Shown piece by piece: positions 25,275 through 35,822 of a stretch of 64,000 bases of DNA; the stretch's first letter is position 1; each line of letters begins with the position of its first letter. The notes below the pieces were generated by a model. It was not told the origin of the DNA. It worked only from the letters and a program-made list of their open reading frames with translations, and searched no databases. The position numbers and the translations under genes were made by a program. The stretch is from Ostrinia nubilalis (taxonomy: Eukaryota; Arthropoda; Insecta; Lepidoptera; Crambidae), in the NCBI RefSeq assembly GCF_963855985.1, contig NC_087106.1, forward strand, positions 8,229,001 to 8,293,000, in the 5' to 3' direction.

Positions 25275-25530
25275 CAGGGTGGAAACGATAAGTGATCTCA
25301 TTCGATTATTTCTAAACTGTACAAGATGTCAAAAAACTAATTACTAGTTACTGATCTTGAAAGTGCTTCATGAGCTCTATCAAACGGTATCAATAGGTTA
25401 CAGTATAAACTGGATCAATCTGAAAATTCAGTTCCATCTTCCATACTAAATGTTCATACACATACACAATATTCGATATCTTGTATGGTTTAGAAATAAT
25501 CGAGTGAGATTACTTATCGTTTCCACCCTC
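25275..25530. mobile_element. 256-bp TA-flanked MITE, CAGGGTGGAAACGATAAGTG ends
   Basis: The left end CAGGGTGGAAACGATAAGTG and the right end (inverted GAGGGTGGAAACGATAAGTA) extend inward as inverted repeats of more than 50 bases. Each side is flanked by TA, as expected for Tc1/mariner-type targets. The interior has stops in all frames of interest. A related, one-ended copy is at 59105-59350. Confidence 0.75.
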
Positions 25531-26086
25531 TATAGCAAACATCTAGTTTACAAGTAATTGCAAGTTTATAGATAGAAAATTCGCATTTAGTTTTTTACAC
25601 GCAACGTTACATTTTGGAACTTTTAAGAACGACATTAAATTTTGGTTAAAAGATTCATGATAATTCATGAATCAATAACTTATCCATCCCAACAAATAGT
25701 AACATGATTTTGTCAATTTCCAGAAAGAGAACTTTTATTTTGTACTAAGCACCTGATTTCATTAAACATCAACTAATCACGAAATTAATAATGTTCTAAC
25801 AAGTTGATTGTAGCTAAGCTAAAATGGCGGCAACTAATCTAAGGTAACAAATAGAAGTACGTTTGCTTAGAAAAAGCTAAAGCCTCGTCCTTCAAACAAA
25901 CGAATACCAAATAAAAGCCGGGCTTAAAAAATTCAAGCCTTAATTAACCGAAACAAAATGGATCTATAACAAAGCTAGAACCTGTGTACAGTACATTACG
26001 TAACCTAAGTAAGTACGTTGAATGATCGAGAACTACTGTTACCTACTTACTACATAGTAATAAGTAAGGGAAACATTTATAGAATA
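25531..26086. other. AT-rich sequence, no feature recognised
   Basis: Nothing beyond ordinary AT-rich sequence was seen in this stretch. Confidence 0.5.
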
Positions 26087-26259
26087 CTAGCTTTTGCCCG
26101 CGGCTTCACCCGCGTGAAATTTCGTTTGTCACAGATCGTCATATAGGCTATGTTATTCTGGGTTATAAACAATAATACTGTAAAATTTCAGTAGTTTTTG
26201 CGTGAAAGAGTAACAAACATTCAGACTTCCAAACTTTCGCATTTATAATATTAGTAGGA
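26087..26259 (-). mobile_element. Short Helitron-like element (Lep1-type)
   Basis: On the plus strand it reads ACTAGCTTTTGCCCGCGGCT at the left and TAATATTAGTAGGA at the right: the reverse complement of a TC...CTAG element, next to A on the left. The 173 bases match the repaired host elements at 20363-20772 and 57060-58283, including TTCTGGGTTATAAACAATAA. The right boundary has A where T is expected. It is non-coding. Confidence 0.78.
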
Positions 26260-26976
26260 AAACATCCGTAAGCACCGAGACGCACACTTTTTGATAAGTT
26301 GGTAAGTTACTAATAAGCTTACAAAGAAAGCTATTGAATTATGTAAATTAAAATGTAAGTTCGCAATAGTAATAAAAAAAAGTTAAGATTTGCAGGAAAC
26401 ATTTCAATTTTAGTTATAACTTTAAAGTGAAACATTTTTAGGCTTTCGCAAATAGATTTAAAAAAATATATAATTACGGTCGACTCGATAGAAAACCTTT
26501 TCATCGAATTTCAATCGATCTAAATCCGTTCAATCGCAATCAAGGACCTCTATACGATTGATTGCGGAGTCTAGTTAGCGCCATAGCTTCCGAGGGCCCT
26601 TCAAACTTGATAAAAACTTGGCGGTATTCGCATCACGCAACGCATATACGGGGGGGTTACCCCGAAAAACGTCCGAAGTTTCGAATGTTGCCATCTCTCT
26701 CACGCGAAGAACATCCCAGCGGAGCAACAGTGACAGATAGACCTGAAACTACGTTAACGTTTCGGAGTAGCCCTTCTGGAGTTGACGAAACTACGAAAAT
26801 AGAACGGGAAAATGATTTTCGACTTCCCCCCGTAGTAATGGGGGTGAATGGAATGTGAGAAATCATTATCGGTGCCATCGATAAAAGGGATAATCGATTT
26901 GAACGTACCTAGTAATTTTGACAATCGTTTTTTTTTTTGTTTTCAAAATGTGTGGCGACATTAAGTAGGTATACAA
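26260..26976. other. No gene recognised; G+C-richer patch at 26560-26860
   Basis: Open frames on both strands (26562-26858 plus; 26878-26657 minus) overlap in a G+C-richer patch and lack any domain or splice context. Composition alone could reflect a conserved intronic element or promoter, but no initiator with a DPE was found. Confidence 0.4.
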
Positions 26977-27728
26977 TAGGGTTTCTGCTCGAGCTTTCTC
27001 GAACTCGAGAAAACTCGAGAAATTTGGCTTCATTCGAGACGAGAAAAAAATTACCGGAGCTCGAGAATTCTCGAGTTTCGATTTTGAAGCTTTAATATTC
27101 TTGAAAGCTAATGATCTCAATCGAAACTAAGTTATAATAATGTTCACTAACGATTATGATAATATATTTATTATGTATGTTTAACTCTGACTGATTTAAA
27201 GACTGAAAAACTTGTTAACTAGACAGTTACCTTACCTAACAGACGTTAGGTTAGGTACTCGTGCCTCCTCGTAAAGTTTATTCAAGTCGTTATCTGTAAG
27301 AAATTTAAAAATTTATTAAAAAGTTTTTTTCGTTCATAAAAAAACTATTTATCGTAATTTTGCTATTTGGACTTGTGTTCTTTAGAAAACAAGTGATTCA
27401 ATTGTAGCTCCAGACTTTTATTGTTATTTATCCTTAAAGTACTAGAGACTTTATGACTTTTGTTATGATTATTAGTAAATATTAATTATGAAAGAAGATT
27501 TTATTTTTTGTTGCTTTCCTTACCAAAATAAGTGGTACTAAATTCTAATATTGATTGTTGTGCATAAAAGTAGGTATATTAGATTAAAAAAACCTGTGTT
27601 TTTATTAAATTTCATCCGATTTCAGCAGTTTTCATTAAAAGACTCGAGACCCGAGAAAACTCGAGACTTTGGCCTCGAGAATTCTCGAAACTCGAGAAAA
27701 AAAATAAGTCGAGAAATCAGAAACCCTA
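26977..27728. mobile_element. 752-bp non-autonomous hAT with CTCGAG-rich ends
   Basis: Ends are TAGGGTTTCTG on the left and CAGAAACCCTA on the right. The flanks GTATACAA (26969-26976) and GTATACAT (27729-27736) match at seven of eight bases, consistent with a hAT 8-bp duplication. Both subterminal zones (26988-27082 and 27640-27716) are crowded with TCGAG or CTCGAGAA motifs in both orientations, including CTCGAGAATTCTCGAG. Such clusters are typical transposase-binding arrays. The centre is AT-rich, with no transposase. Confidence 0.8.
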
Positions 27729-28176
27729 GTATACATACATCCGTTGTCTAATATTCATAGCATACAAGCGTATCGTGTAAAATGTCTTTACTTATAATAC
27801 TGACTTGATTTTACAAAATGTAATTCAAAATGAATCAAATATTTTTATAATCAAAATACATTGTCACGATATCAAATCTTCCTGGAATCAATATTATCCC
27901 TATATCATGTCTTTCTGGATAGCATTTAATTTAATCAATTCCCAGAACGCCTGAATGAAGTGTATCAAAATAGCACGTTAATTTCAGCTAAAATTTTCAT
28001 GAACATTAGGTTCTCAATACCAAATATCCGAGAACTGTTCATAAAATAGCTTATAGCTTTTGGATATTGAGTTATTATAATAAATATGTTACATTGACGT
28101 ACAATATCACGGCATTCACAGCGCAACACGGTTCCGCTTCAATATTGGCATGATCAATCATATCCGAAAAACTATA

Positions 28177-28359
28177 CAGGGTTACCTATAAAGTGTATCA
28201 CAAATTAATGTGACAGTAGGCCAACAAGGCGCGGCTTTTGGGCAGGCCTCTAATGATCACGTTTCAAACGATAATGTAAGTAAATTTGGCATGGGGATGA
28301 CGAATGTGTATAACTGTATATAAAGGAGGCTTGAGATACCGCAAAACGGTTTTACCCTG
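28177..28359. mobile_element. Candidate TA-flanked MITE, CAGGGT ends
   Basis: The left end CAGGGTTACC and right end ACCCTG are inverted and each is flanked by TA, giving a 183-base unit. The terminal repeat is short (6-8 bases), so the call rests mainly on the TA-CAGGGT/ACCCTG-TA signature. The interior is non-coding. Confidence 0.5.
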
Positions 28360-29497
28360 TATTAAACAAAGAAGTGTTTGAGAAACTTTTGATAGGGCGT
28401 CTCATAAATGCGTGAATTAAAAATTATACGACAAAGAATACGATTTTCAATTAACATAGCTATTTTTTTGTGTCTGTATGTATTAAAAAAAACCATAACA
28501 CAATGATTTCTATATCTAATGCATAGCAAAGAGAGTAAAAAGCAAAAAGGTAAACATTTCACAAAACCGCATTAAATGTTTGCAATAAATAAAGCTTAAA
28601 TTCCCCTGAAGCCTGTCTCCCATACAATATAGGCTTTTCACCCACACAAAACATGTTAGCAGCAATGAAAAACCACTCCTAATTTGCATTAACTCCGTAG
28701 CCCGGACAATGCTCGTTCATATACGGATGCAAAAGAAATCCAATTCTACGTACCTATCAATTAAACCCTTAATTTGTACGCCGGAAGGGTGAAATGGCGC
28801 GAATTAAATTGTTTAATTTTCTCCCGCATCCGCCATTTTGAATCGGAATTGTCACTGTCAGTTTTAGCGCCTTTTGGCGTTCAATTAGCTGAGGAAATGA
28901 TTGAGTGTATTTTTAATTGGTGTTGTTTCATTGTTTGGGAAACTGGAAAAAGGTTGACAACGAAAAATATTTCTCGATAACATCAGTACAGAAAACAGAG
29001 TTGGCGAAATCACATTTTTCTAATGCCAATGGCGATCGTATCCGCGCGTTACGCACAAAGAATCTCACAAAAACAAAGATTTTATTGCTTTGCCGACGCA
29101 TTATATTTATCATCCACAACACAACGAACCCAAAGGATTATTTTATTACTCAATTCCAGTCCCTACCCTCGGTTTTATATAGAAAAATCTTCATTATATT
29201 TTTCGTTTCATTGTCTTATACAGGTGCGTGGTGAGTGCAAGCGAGTGAAGTGTATGCAGTAGTACATAGGGGATAGAGTGAGCAAATTGGTCGCGCGCAC
29301 CCTTTAAAATTGCAGTGGCTTTGTATGGCACGTGTCTATAGGGTCAGTCTACAATGAAATGAGTCAGTTACAGAGGGGTGCCGCTGTCGCTTGGTGGAAT
29401 AATAATTAATCGATAGTTGCAACAGACCATGGGCAGTCATTGAGCTGCTTTTTACTTATTTTAATACACCAACGACATAAAAAAATCCTAAGCCTTA
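28360..29497. other. No gene recognised
   Basis: Open frames at 28774-28980, 28917-29234 and 29023-29262 overlap in different frames with no domain. A TCAGTT initiator-like motif at 28858 has no DPE at +28. Nothing else was identified. Confidence 0.5.
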
Positions 29498-29528
29498 TCC
29501 CAACTAATATTATAAATGCGAAAGTAAC

Positions 29529-29573
<45 letters not shown>

Positions 29574-29754
29574 TACGCTTTCCCGCTTAAACCTCGCAAC
29601 CGATTTTGATGAAATTTGGCATAGAGATAGTTTGAGTCCCGGGAAAGAACATAGGATAGTTTTTATCCCGGTTTTTGAAACAGGGACGCGCGCGATAAAG
29701 TTTTTCTGTGACAGACAAAATTCCACGCGGGCGAAGCCGCGGGCGGAAAGCTAG
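29498..29754 (+). mobile_element. Helitron-like element with (CTGT)n microsatellite
   Basis: It starts TCCCAACTAATATTATAAAT after A and ends GAAGCCGCGGGCGGAAAGCTAG before T. The 3' hairpin forms between CGCGGGCG and its partner CGCGGGCG-like complement. A run of about ten CTGT units lies at 29530-29572. This is the microsatellite-carrying type of short Helitron known in Lepidoptera. Overlapping open frames on both strands derive from the microsatellite. It is closely related to 47626-47848. Confidence 0.87.
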
Positions 29755-31569
29755 TTATTAATATACGAAACGCCCTGTATAACCAAATAATACTTGCATG
29801 GTCCCAAAACTATAAACATGAATGGTTGTCAGCCTCATCACACTGGATCATTCGATAAAAAAGGAGATAAAATTTAATGTGTTCTGTGCACTACGACAGC
29901 CGCCATTCAAATAATAATAGTATCATGCGATTTCGACAGATGGCGTCGAGTTCAACGGATCTTTTTAATTCCAATCAATTCGATGCCGATGGAAACGCGA
30001 CAGATGTACGGAATACCCCCTATGACACACATTGTATGGGCAAAATGTATGTAAAAAGTACATAATTATTGTTTTCATCAATATAAAAAGGTAAACAAAG
30101 GATTGTTTTATACGAACATTTATGAGCAAAAATATCTCAAAACTTAAAGTTCAAGGGTCAATTTAACAGATGGCAACACTAGCTACGTTTAGTGTAGTTC
30201 TAAAAACGAATAATAGATGTCGGTAAACGCCACTTACCAAGACTAAAGAGACGTAACATATTTCTAGCAATCATGGCGTTTAATCAAGAGCAGGTCACGT
30301 GCGAGAGTGACGAGGGCCGAAGGCTAGGGGTTAGGTAGTTTACCCAGGGACAATACACAGAAAAATAGACTACTCCTGCCCTGTATACTCATTGAAATAA
30401 AGATCAAATCAGCAGTTAATGCGCTTATGTGTTGACTGTACAACAACAGTCTATGGGAAATTGGGTAGTTTAAGTGTGGGAGTGTTTTATATGGAATCGT
30501 GTTATTACTTTGACGGTTAAAGGCAGTTTCGGAAGAGATATAGGGGTCGAAGTTACAGCACAGTTTTGGGACTGTAATAATTAAATAACGAACAGACGCG
30601 TTAGTTAATCTACAACAATTTAAAAAGCATCAATTACGTTTAGGAACTCAATAATAGATGACGTTAGTTAATAATTAGCCCAATAAACTGATAACTGGAC
30701 CTTAAATACCAGAAAATAGAGTTTGTTTTGAAACTATTCAGTACCGGACATAGTATTCAGGAGTTATAAGTCTATAATAGATTACATGTAAGCTCTTCAG
30801 CCATAAATAAGACCTTCCATGGGAATAGAGGGCAAAATAGATTCCACACTGTTAAGTATAGGAAGGGACATTCATTTCCTGCCCACTTAAATTGCAGTTG
30901 GGGTCCAAGGCATGCAAAAACCATTACTTTTATTGATATACCATTGATAAAGTAGAGGAAAAATGATGGTGACTTTAGTTCTACCGTAGTATATTTTTCG
31001 GAATATCATAATGTTTTTCCTAGTGAAGAGAACTAAGGAAAAGGAATACTATTTTCTGACTTTAACTTTTCTTTTTAAAAATATCATTTGGAAATAAATG
31101 GTGTTTATAAAAAATAACCTTCACTATCAAGAAACATAAGTGCTGCGACAAATGCCTGGATCCGACGTCGCAGTGCTGCCACCTATTATATTGCACGTCG
31201 TTTTAAAAACCCTCATTGTGTACGTGTTTCAATGAAACTAAATTAAAATTGCTGCTTTTTCTTTTACTAGTTTAAGCTTAGCACACAAGGTTTTGTTTTC
31301 TATTGTCTAGTTTCACTGGAACACGACAGCTTAAATAGTGTTTTTTTGTTTTCTTTCCGAGCTCAATTAACAATGTGCTAAAAAGGTTGAAAATTTTATT
31401 AATAAACGACAGCTTTTCTCTATTAAGCAATGAACACTGATCAACTCTTTGAAGACACATTTATTATTTTTTAGAATCAGTTTCATAATTGGGCTTGCCC
31501 CGGGCAAAGTTTTTTCGAGTTGCGTCTTTGTAATTGAATTTAAAAATGTTCCGGCCGATTTCGAGATGG
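29755..31569. other. No gene recognised
   Basis: About 1.8 kb of AT-rich sequence. The short plus frame at 29877-30065 has no domain. Motifs of the AGATGGCG type occur near 29939 and 30170 and are common in insect repeats. Nothing else was identified. Confidence 0.5.
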
Positions 31570-31605
31570 TTACTTACGAACGCCGAAGTTGAAGGGAAAT
31601 TGGTC

Positions 31606-31640
31606 ACTTACCTGTAAAAAAAAGAAACAATTTGTTAGAC
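31606..31640 (-). promoter_or_regulatory. Recursive (ratchet-point) splice site: 3'ss joined to GTAAGT
   Basis: On the minus strand there is a candidate branch point CTAAC (31638-31634), then the pyrimidine run TTGTTTCTTTTTTTT, then ACAG ending at 31612, followed with no gap by GTAAGTGACC from 31611. The branch adenosine is 23 bases from the AG, an ideal distance. A 3' splice site fused to a full-consensus 5' splice site is the hallmark of insect recursive splicing in long introns. It lies about 20.3 kb downstream of the inferred exon-1 donor on the same strand. A second GTAAGT starts at 31577, so a 34-base microexon (31611-31578) is an alternative reading. Confidence 0.6.
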
Positions 31641-32353
31641 ATTGAACTGCAAATTACATTTATGTGATATAAATACGAGTAAAACTCTTAAAATAGTGAC
31701 TTAAAAAATTAAAAATATAACGCTGATTTTCTTTTATTACTATCAATAATATAGGTACTCTAGGTCAATTTAGTTCTAAGCTAGATAACTCATAGAAATT
31801 GGAAGTCTTTGAAATATAAAGTTTTTTTTTTAATAATAAACAAATAAACGAATATTATTTGTGGATTGAAAGCGAAACCAACTTCATTGAAAACAAGTTA
31901 ACTGCGTCGTATCCTATATAAGCTCTTGAAGCACTCAATAATTCCAATAACAAGACAAATAGAAAATTAATTAAACATTCCATCGAGGCGCGAATTATTT
32001 GCAGGAAAAATTAATTACTTTCCAAAGAATTTCCATTATGGCCGCCCGATATGAGCCGAGAAATTTCAAAACTGGGTTTACGTCATTATAGGAAAAAAGA
32101 ATAGTGGGAATTATTCATAAGTAAGGTTTAGGAGCAATTATAGAAATACTTTTTTCATCAAATCAAGTGTGACTGTGAACTCTATGCTCTTATAATGTGA
32201 AGTTATTTTAGCTTATCTGCACTTAATGCAGGACTTTCAAGTAAAGCGTGCGCTTGAATGCAGAGCTGGATATTTTAAAAAGGGCATATCTTCAGTTTAA
32301 AATATATTGAGGTCTTGTGACAGCTTTGTAATTTTGTTGCTCTTTACTTTTCC

Positions 32354-32637
32354 ATTTCCACAAAGACCGGTCCTGCGCCGTTCGCAACCAGGCACTTCCC
32401 GCAACCTTCATCAGATCGTCGGTTCACCTAGTGGCCTGCCCACGCTACGTCTACGTTGGTACATCATATATTGAAGCAATAAATACATAGATTTTTCGAT
32501 TAAAATAATAAGTTTTAGTTTTAAGAAACCACGTTCGATAGGTAAACCCGTCGTCGTCGTCGTTTCAGCCGAAAGACGTCCACTGCTGGACAAAGGCCTC
32601 CCCCAAGGATTTCCACAAAGACCGGTCCTGCGCCGTA
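32354..32637 (-). mobile_element. RTE LINE 3' end in circularly permuted order
   Basis: Two blocks of the minus-strand LINE tail appear in the wrong order. The block at 32354-32454 covers the GRPPTRWTDDL side and ends at the motif ATTTCCACAAAGACCGGTCC. The block at about 32544-32637 holds the true 3' end (CGTCGTCGTC tail, TTTCAGCCGAAAGACGTCCA, CAAAGGCCTCCCCC) and runs into the same motif. That 28-base segment is therefore present twice (32354-32381 and 32609-32636), with 90 bases of unrelated AT-rich sequence between the blocks. Neither block is translatable. Confidence 0.72.
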
Positions 32638-33543
32638 AACCCATTGACTTTAAAAGTGACCCCGTCCATTTCCTAACAAGCTTTCCGATTCCGAATACTG
32701 GACCCTGAAATAGTTTCGGATAGCCAGTTTTTCTGGAAAATTGGCATTAAACAGTCTGGCTCTGGCAGCTTGCCAGACTCCAGGCTTCCTTGGCACTTAA
32801 AAGAAAAGGTAAAATAAGTTAGTACGTGGAAAATTTTCCATTGCAACCGCTTTGGGTTGTTGCTTTGTGCGGGTGCGATTGAATGAATGCTGGACCCAGT
32901 TTTAGCTTGCGGGGAAATACCGCAACTTCTAGAAAAGAAGAAGGGATGTTCTAAAAGTTTGCGTGTTTTAGAAAATAGTGTCTCTTAAATTGTAATTTTA
33001 TCATTTTTAGGGTTCCGTATTTCTTACGGTACAAATGTATAATATGAAATCTCTGCTCATAGTCCTGAAAAAAGGAATAGTTTCAAGGTACTCGCTATCA
33101 CTGTACCATTAAATCCAAGGCTATTAAATATCGACTGGCTATGTCGCATGCGTAATTTAATCAGGTCTAATTCTGTTCGGAAGCGGAGTCAAGCTCCGGT
33201 TATTTTCGCATCAAAATTCAAGCTCCATTCGAACGGGGACTTCGCAATTTCGTACCTTTAATAGTGATGTGTGGAGCGTGTTAATCGTTATCGATAAGGA
33301 AGGAAACTTGACTTAAAGTTAAGTATTTTTCAATTTAAAAACAAGTAAGGAGGTATTTACTATTAAGGTACAATCAGGTTCATATTAGTAAGTACATAAG
33401 AAGAACCCGTTTTTAGAAGTTTGGATGTTTATTAAGAATATTCTTAAAGCCCACGCTTTTGTTCAGCAGTAGACTGGACGGCACTAGTTTGAATCGACAT
33501 TCACAGATATCATAGATTGATTAAAGTGACGTACCATCGACAT
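32638..33543. other. No gene recognised
   Basis: The stretch includes AGGGTTCCGTATTTCTTACG near 33010, resembling the start of a common lepidopteran AGGGTTCCGTA repeat, and TTGTTCAGCAGTAGACTGGA near 33459, which recalls LINE 3' ends but is too short to call. Confidence 0.4.
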
Positions 33544-33667
33544 TTAGGCTTGGTTGCACCATCTTACTTTAACTTTGACAAACGTCAAAAATCTGTCAAA
33601 CTCCATACAAAAAGCACCGGTTATCGTCATAGTTACTGTCAAAGTAAGATGGTGCAACCCACCCTAA
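33544..33667. mobile_element. TA-flanked palindromic MITE, GGTTGCACCATC family, copy 1
   Basis: The inverted ends GGTTGCACCATCTTACTTT (33552-33570) and its complement (33641-33659) lie inside TTAGGCT...CACCCTAA, with TA on both sides. The middle includes GTCAAACTCCATACAAAAAG and CCGGTTATCGTCATAGTTAC, both also present, inverted, at 48751-48874. It is non-coding. Confidence 0.78.
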
Positions 33668-33950
33668 AACTTTGTCATTCCATCCCTAGAAGGTTGAACC
33701 TTGGCGATCCCTTTTTTGGAACTATCCAATTGGGGATTATTTGGCGTCACATTCCAACTGTTTGCCGGCTTTCGACTGCCTTTGTTGGCAGTCTGATCCA
33801 ATATTGGTTCAAACATGGCCAAGGACGGCACCGCGAAAGAAATAAAGTGTTTTAGGTTTCATTATTCTTGGAAACTAATGCGGTATTTGATTTTATACAT
33901 TAGACATTGGAGCTAGCGATTTGAAGATAGCATCTGAATAAAGAAAATAG

Positions 33951-34272
33951 GATCCCATCAAAAACAATACTTGTCAAAAAAACCAAGTCTCGCAACTCAG
34001 TTGTTCTACGGTAAAAAGTTGTGAGATCCATGTAATACCAAGTCCAGGCCAGGAAATCTTTAACGTTTTACATAAATTATTGACTTGGCCATCGCACTAA
34101 ATAATTTAATTTACACGTGTTTTCATGCGATGGCCAAGTCAATATATTTATGTAAAACGTTAAAGATTTCCTGGCCTGGACTTGGTATTACATGGATCTC
34201 ACAACTTTTTACCGTAGAACAACTGAGTTGCGAGACTTGGTTTTTTTGACAAGTATTGTTTTTGATGGGATC
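33951..34272. repeat. Near-perfect 322-bp hairpin (arms 146-147 bp, loop 29 bp)
   Basis: The left arm (33951-34096) and right arm (34126-34272) are reverse complements from GATCCCATCAAAAACAATAC inward to GACTTGGCCATCGCA. The only difference I see is one base inserted in ATAAATTATT against ATAAATATATT. The loop is 34097-34125. Such identity implies a recent foldback element or arms kept alike by gene conversion. A transcript would form a 146-base double strand, a substrate for Dicer or ADAR. No target duplication was clear. Confidence 0.9.
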
Positions 34273-34741
34273 TCATTTCTTTTTGTATTTTGTAGACAGC
34301 AGTTATGTATCTAGAAAACTGGACCGAAATTGAAAAATTTTACTCGACTTGGCGGTTGCACTACCGTGCCCCCAAATATTTTAGTTTTTCCTTGATTCAT
34401 ACACCAAACACTACTTATATTCCAAATTTGAAGCTTCTAGGTCTGCTAGAAGTGCCTTAGAATTTTGATGATCGGTGAGTCAGTCAGTGAGTCAGTCAGT
34501 GAGTGACAAAATTAAGTAACTTTGACCCGTTATAATTATTAAACTACTGGTTCAAATTGAATGAAATTTTAAATATACCGTGTCTTTACAATGCCTGCAT
34601 AGCTAATGAAAATTCAGCCTTCTAGTTTTATCCACAACGAAGTTACAGGCGGTCGAAAATGGCCTGAATTGCTTCGAGAAAAGGATGGTACGGCCGTGCC
34701 GCTTTTTTGCTCGACTTGGTGGGGGCACTGCCGTGCCCCCA
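34273..34741. repeat. Repeat unit bounded by CTCGACTTGG...CCGTGCCCCC copies
   Basis: CTCGACTTGG followed by GCACTRCCGTGCCCCC occurs at 34343-34373 and again at 34710-34740. The second forms a perfect stem, GGGGGCAC/GTGCCCCC, at 34721-34740. Between them lie two and a half units of GTGAGTCAGTCA (34475-34504). The layout suggests a non-autonomous element with a 3' hairpin. The open frames at 34606-34827 and 34839-34603 are shadows of each other. Confidence 0.5.
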
Positions 34742-34850
34742 GACAACTTGTTGTTGTGCAAAATTATATCACAAACTTCTCTCTGATATTTTATAATTCT
34801 ACGACAATAACTTCCTATTATCATTAGGCGCTGCCACAATGGGCATTACT

Positions 34851-34992
34851 CCCGTATTCACAAACATTACTATGAGGTCTCACAGTGCGCGTGGATGCAC
34901 AGGGTGACTCACGAACTAATCACAGGGCTCTATTCAACCCTGTGCGTTCGATTTGCTGCTTCACTTAAGCAAGCATCGTTTGTGCATACGGG
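34851..34992. repeat. MITE, CCCGTATTCACAAAC family, copy 2
   Basis: Ends are CCCGTATTCACAAAC on the left and GTTTGTGCATACGGG on the right. Internal blocks AGTGCGCGTGGATGCACAGG and GTTCGATTTGCTGCTTCACT are shared with the copies at 11905 and 46089. Length 142 bases, non-coding. Confidence 0.82.
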
Positions 34993-35308
34993 TGTTTTAC
35001 TACTATTTTACTGTATATCTGTGCAATGGGTAACGCTTCTCTAATAACTATAAATAGACTTCATTCCGTCGTAATACAATACATCATCTCATAACCAGAT
35101 GTCACACCATAAGACTTCCTTGTACGTCTCAAATTCTAAATTCCATTATAATCTGGACACCACTCAACACTAAGACCCGACGACACACTCAAAACTAGAT
35201 CCAATTTCTGAATGGCTAAATTTCAATTTCAGATCAATCTCAAAACTCAGAACATATCATGTGAGTTTCGTATCATAATACGGGTCGAAGTAACTCCATC
35301 CGGGCTCT

Positions 35309-35414
35309 GATGCGCGCCGTGACAAAATCTTATCGATATGATGACGACAAATGTATGGGCTTATCGCGTAAAATCGATAAAATTGGGTTATAAACGCTTA
35401 TCGCGGCGCGCATC
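35309..35414. repeat. MITE, GATGCGCGCCG family, copy 2
   Basis: Perfect 11-base inverted ends GATGCGCGCCG (35309-35319) and CGGCGCGCATC (35404-35414) enclose a short interior with TATCGAT motifs. It is homologous to 620-724. It is non-coding. Confidence 0.75.
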
Positions 35415-35683
35415 CTAGGCCAACAGGTGTGCTTTATTACGTGCTAAAGACTAAACTGGTTACCCAAACATGCTAGTCTATATCAAGTGCTGGAATTGGC
35501 TAAAAGAAGTAGACAAAGCAAACGAGGAGGACGTGACATCGCGGCCACACCTGTTGAAGCGTAACCTAAATATACAACCCTACCACAGCATGAGGTTAGT
35601 CAGTATGTAAACAGTGGAATATGGGCAGTTTATGTCAGCCAGGCACTTAAGATTCTAATCTTGTGAAAGATTTGTTTTACAAT

Positions 35684-35822
35684 GCTGCTGGACAAAGGTC
35701 TCCCCCAAAGATTTCCACAATGACCGGTCCTGCACTGCCCGCATCCAGGTTCTTCCCGCGATCTTCACCAGATCGTCGGTTCACCTAGTGGGAGGCCTGC
35801 CCACGCTACGTCTTCCGACCAC
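35684..35822 (-). mobile_element. RTE LINE 3' fragment, degenerate
   Basis: The minus-strand peptide reads GRRSVGRPPTR, a TGA stop in place of the conserved W, TDDLVKIAGRTWMRAVQDRS and then LWKSLGETFVQQ. It breaks off inside the QQW codons, so the final WTSFG, stop codon and simple-repeat tail are absent. It is a dead fragment. Confidence 0.78.

Noticed and set aside
28800..28900. Second core promoter (TCAGTT near 28858)
   Set aside because: No DPE at +28, no TATA box and no following donor.
29406..29754. Overlapping frames of more than 100 codons on both strands
   Set aside because: They come from the (CTGT)n microsatellite of a Helitron-like element.
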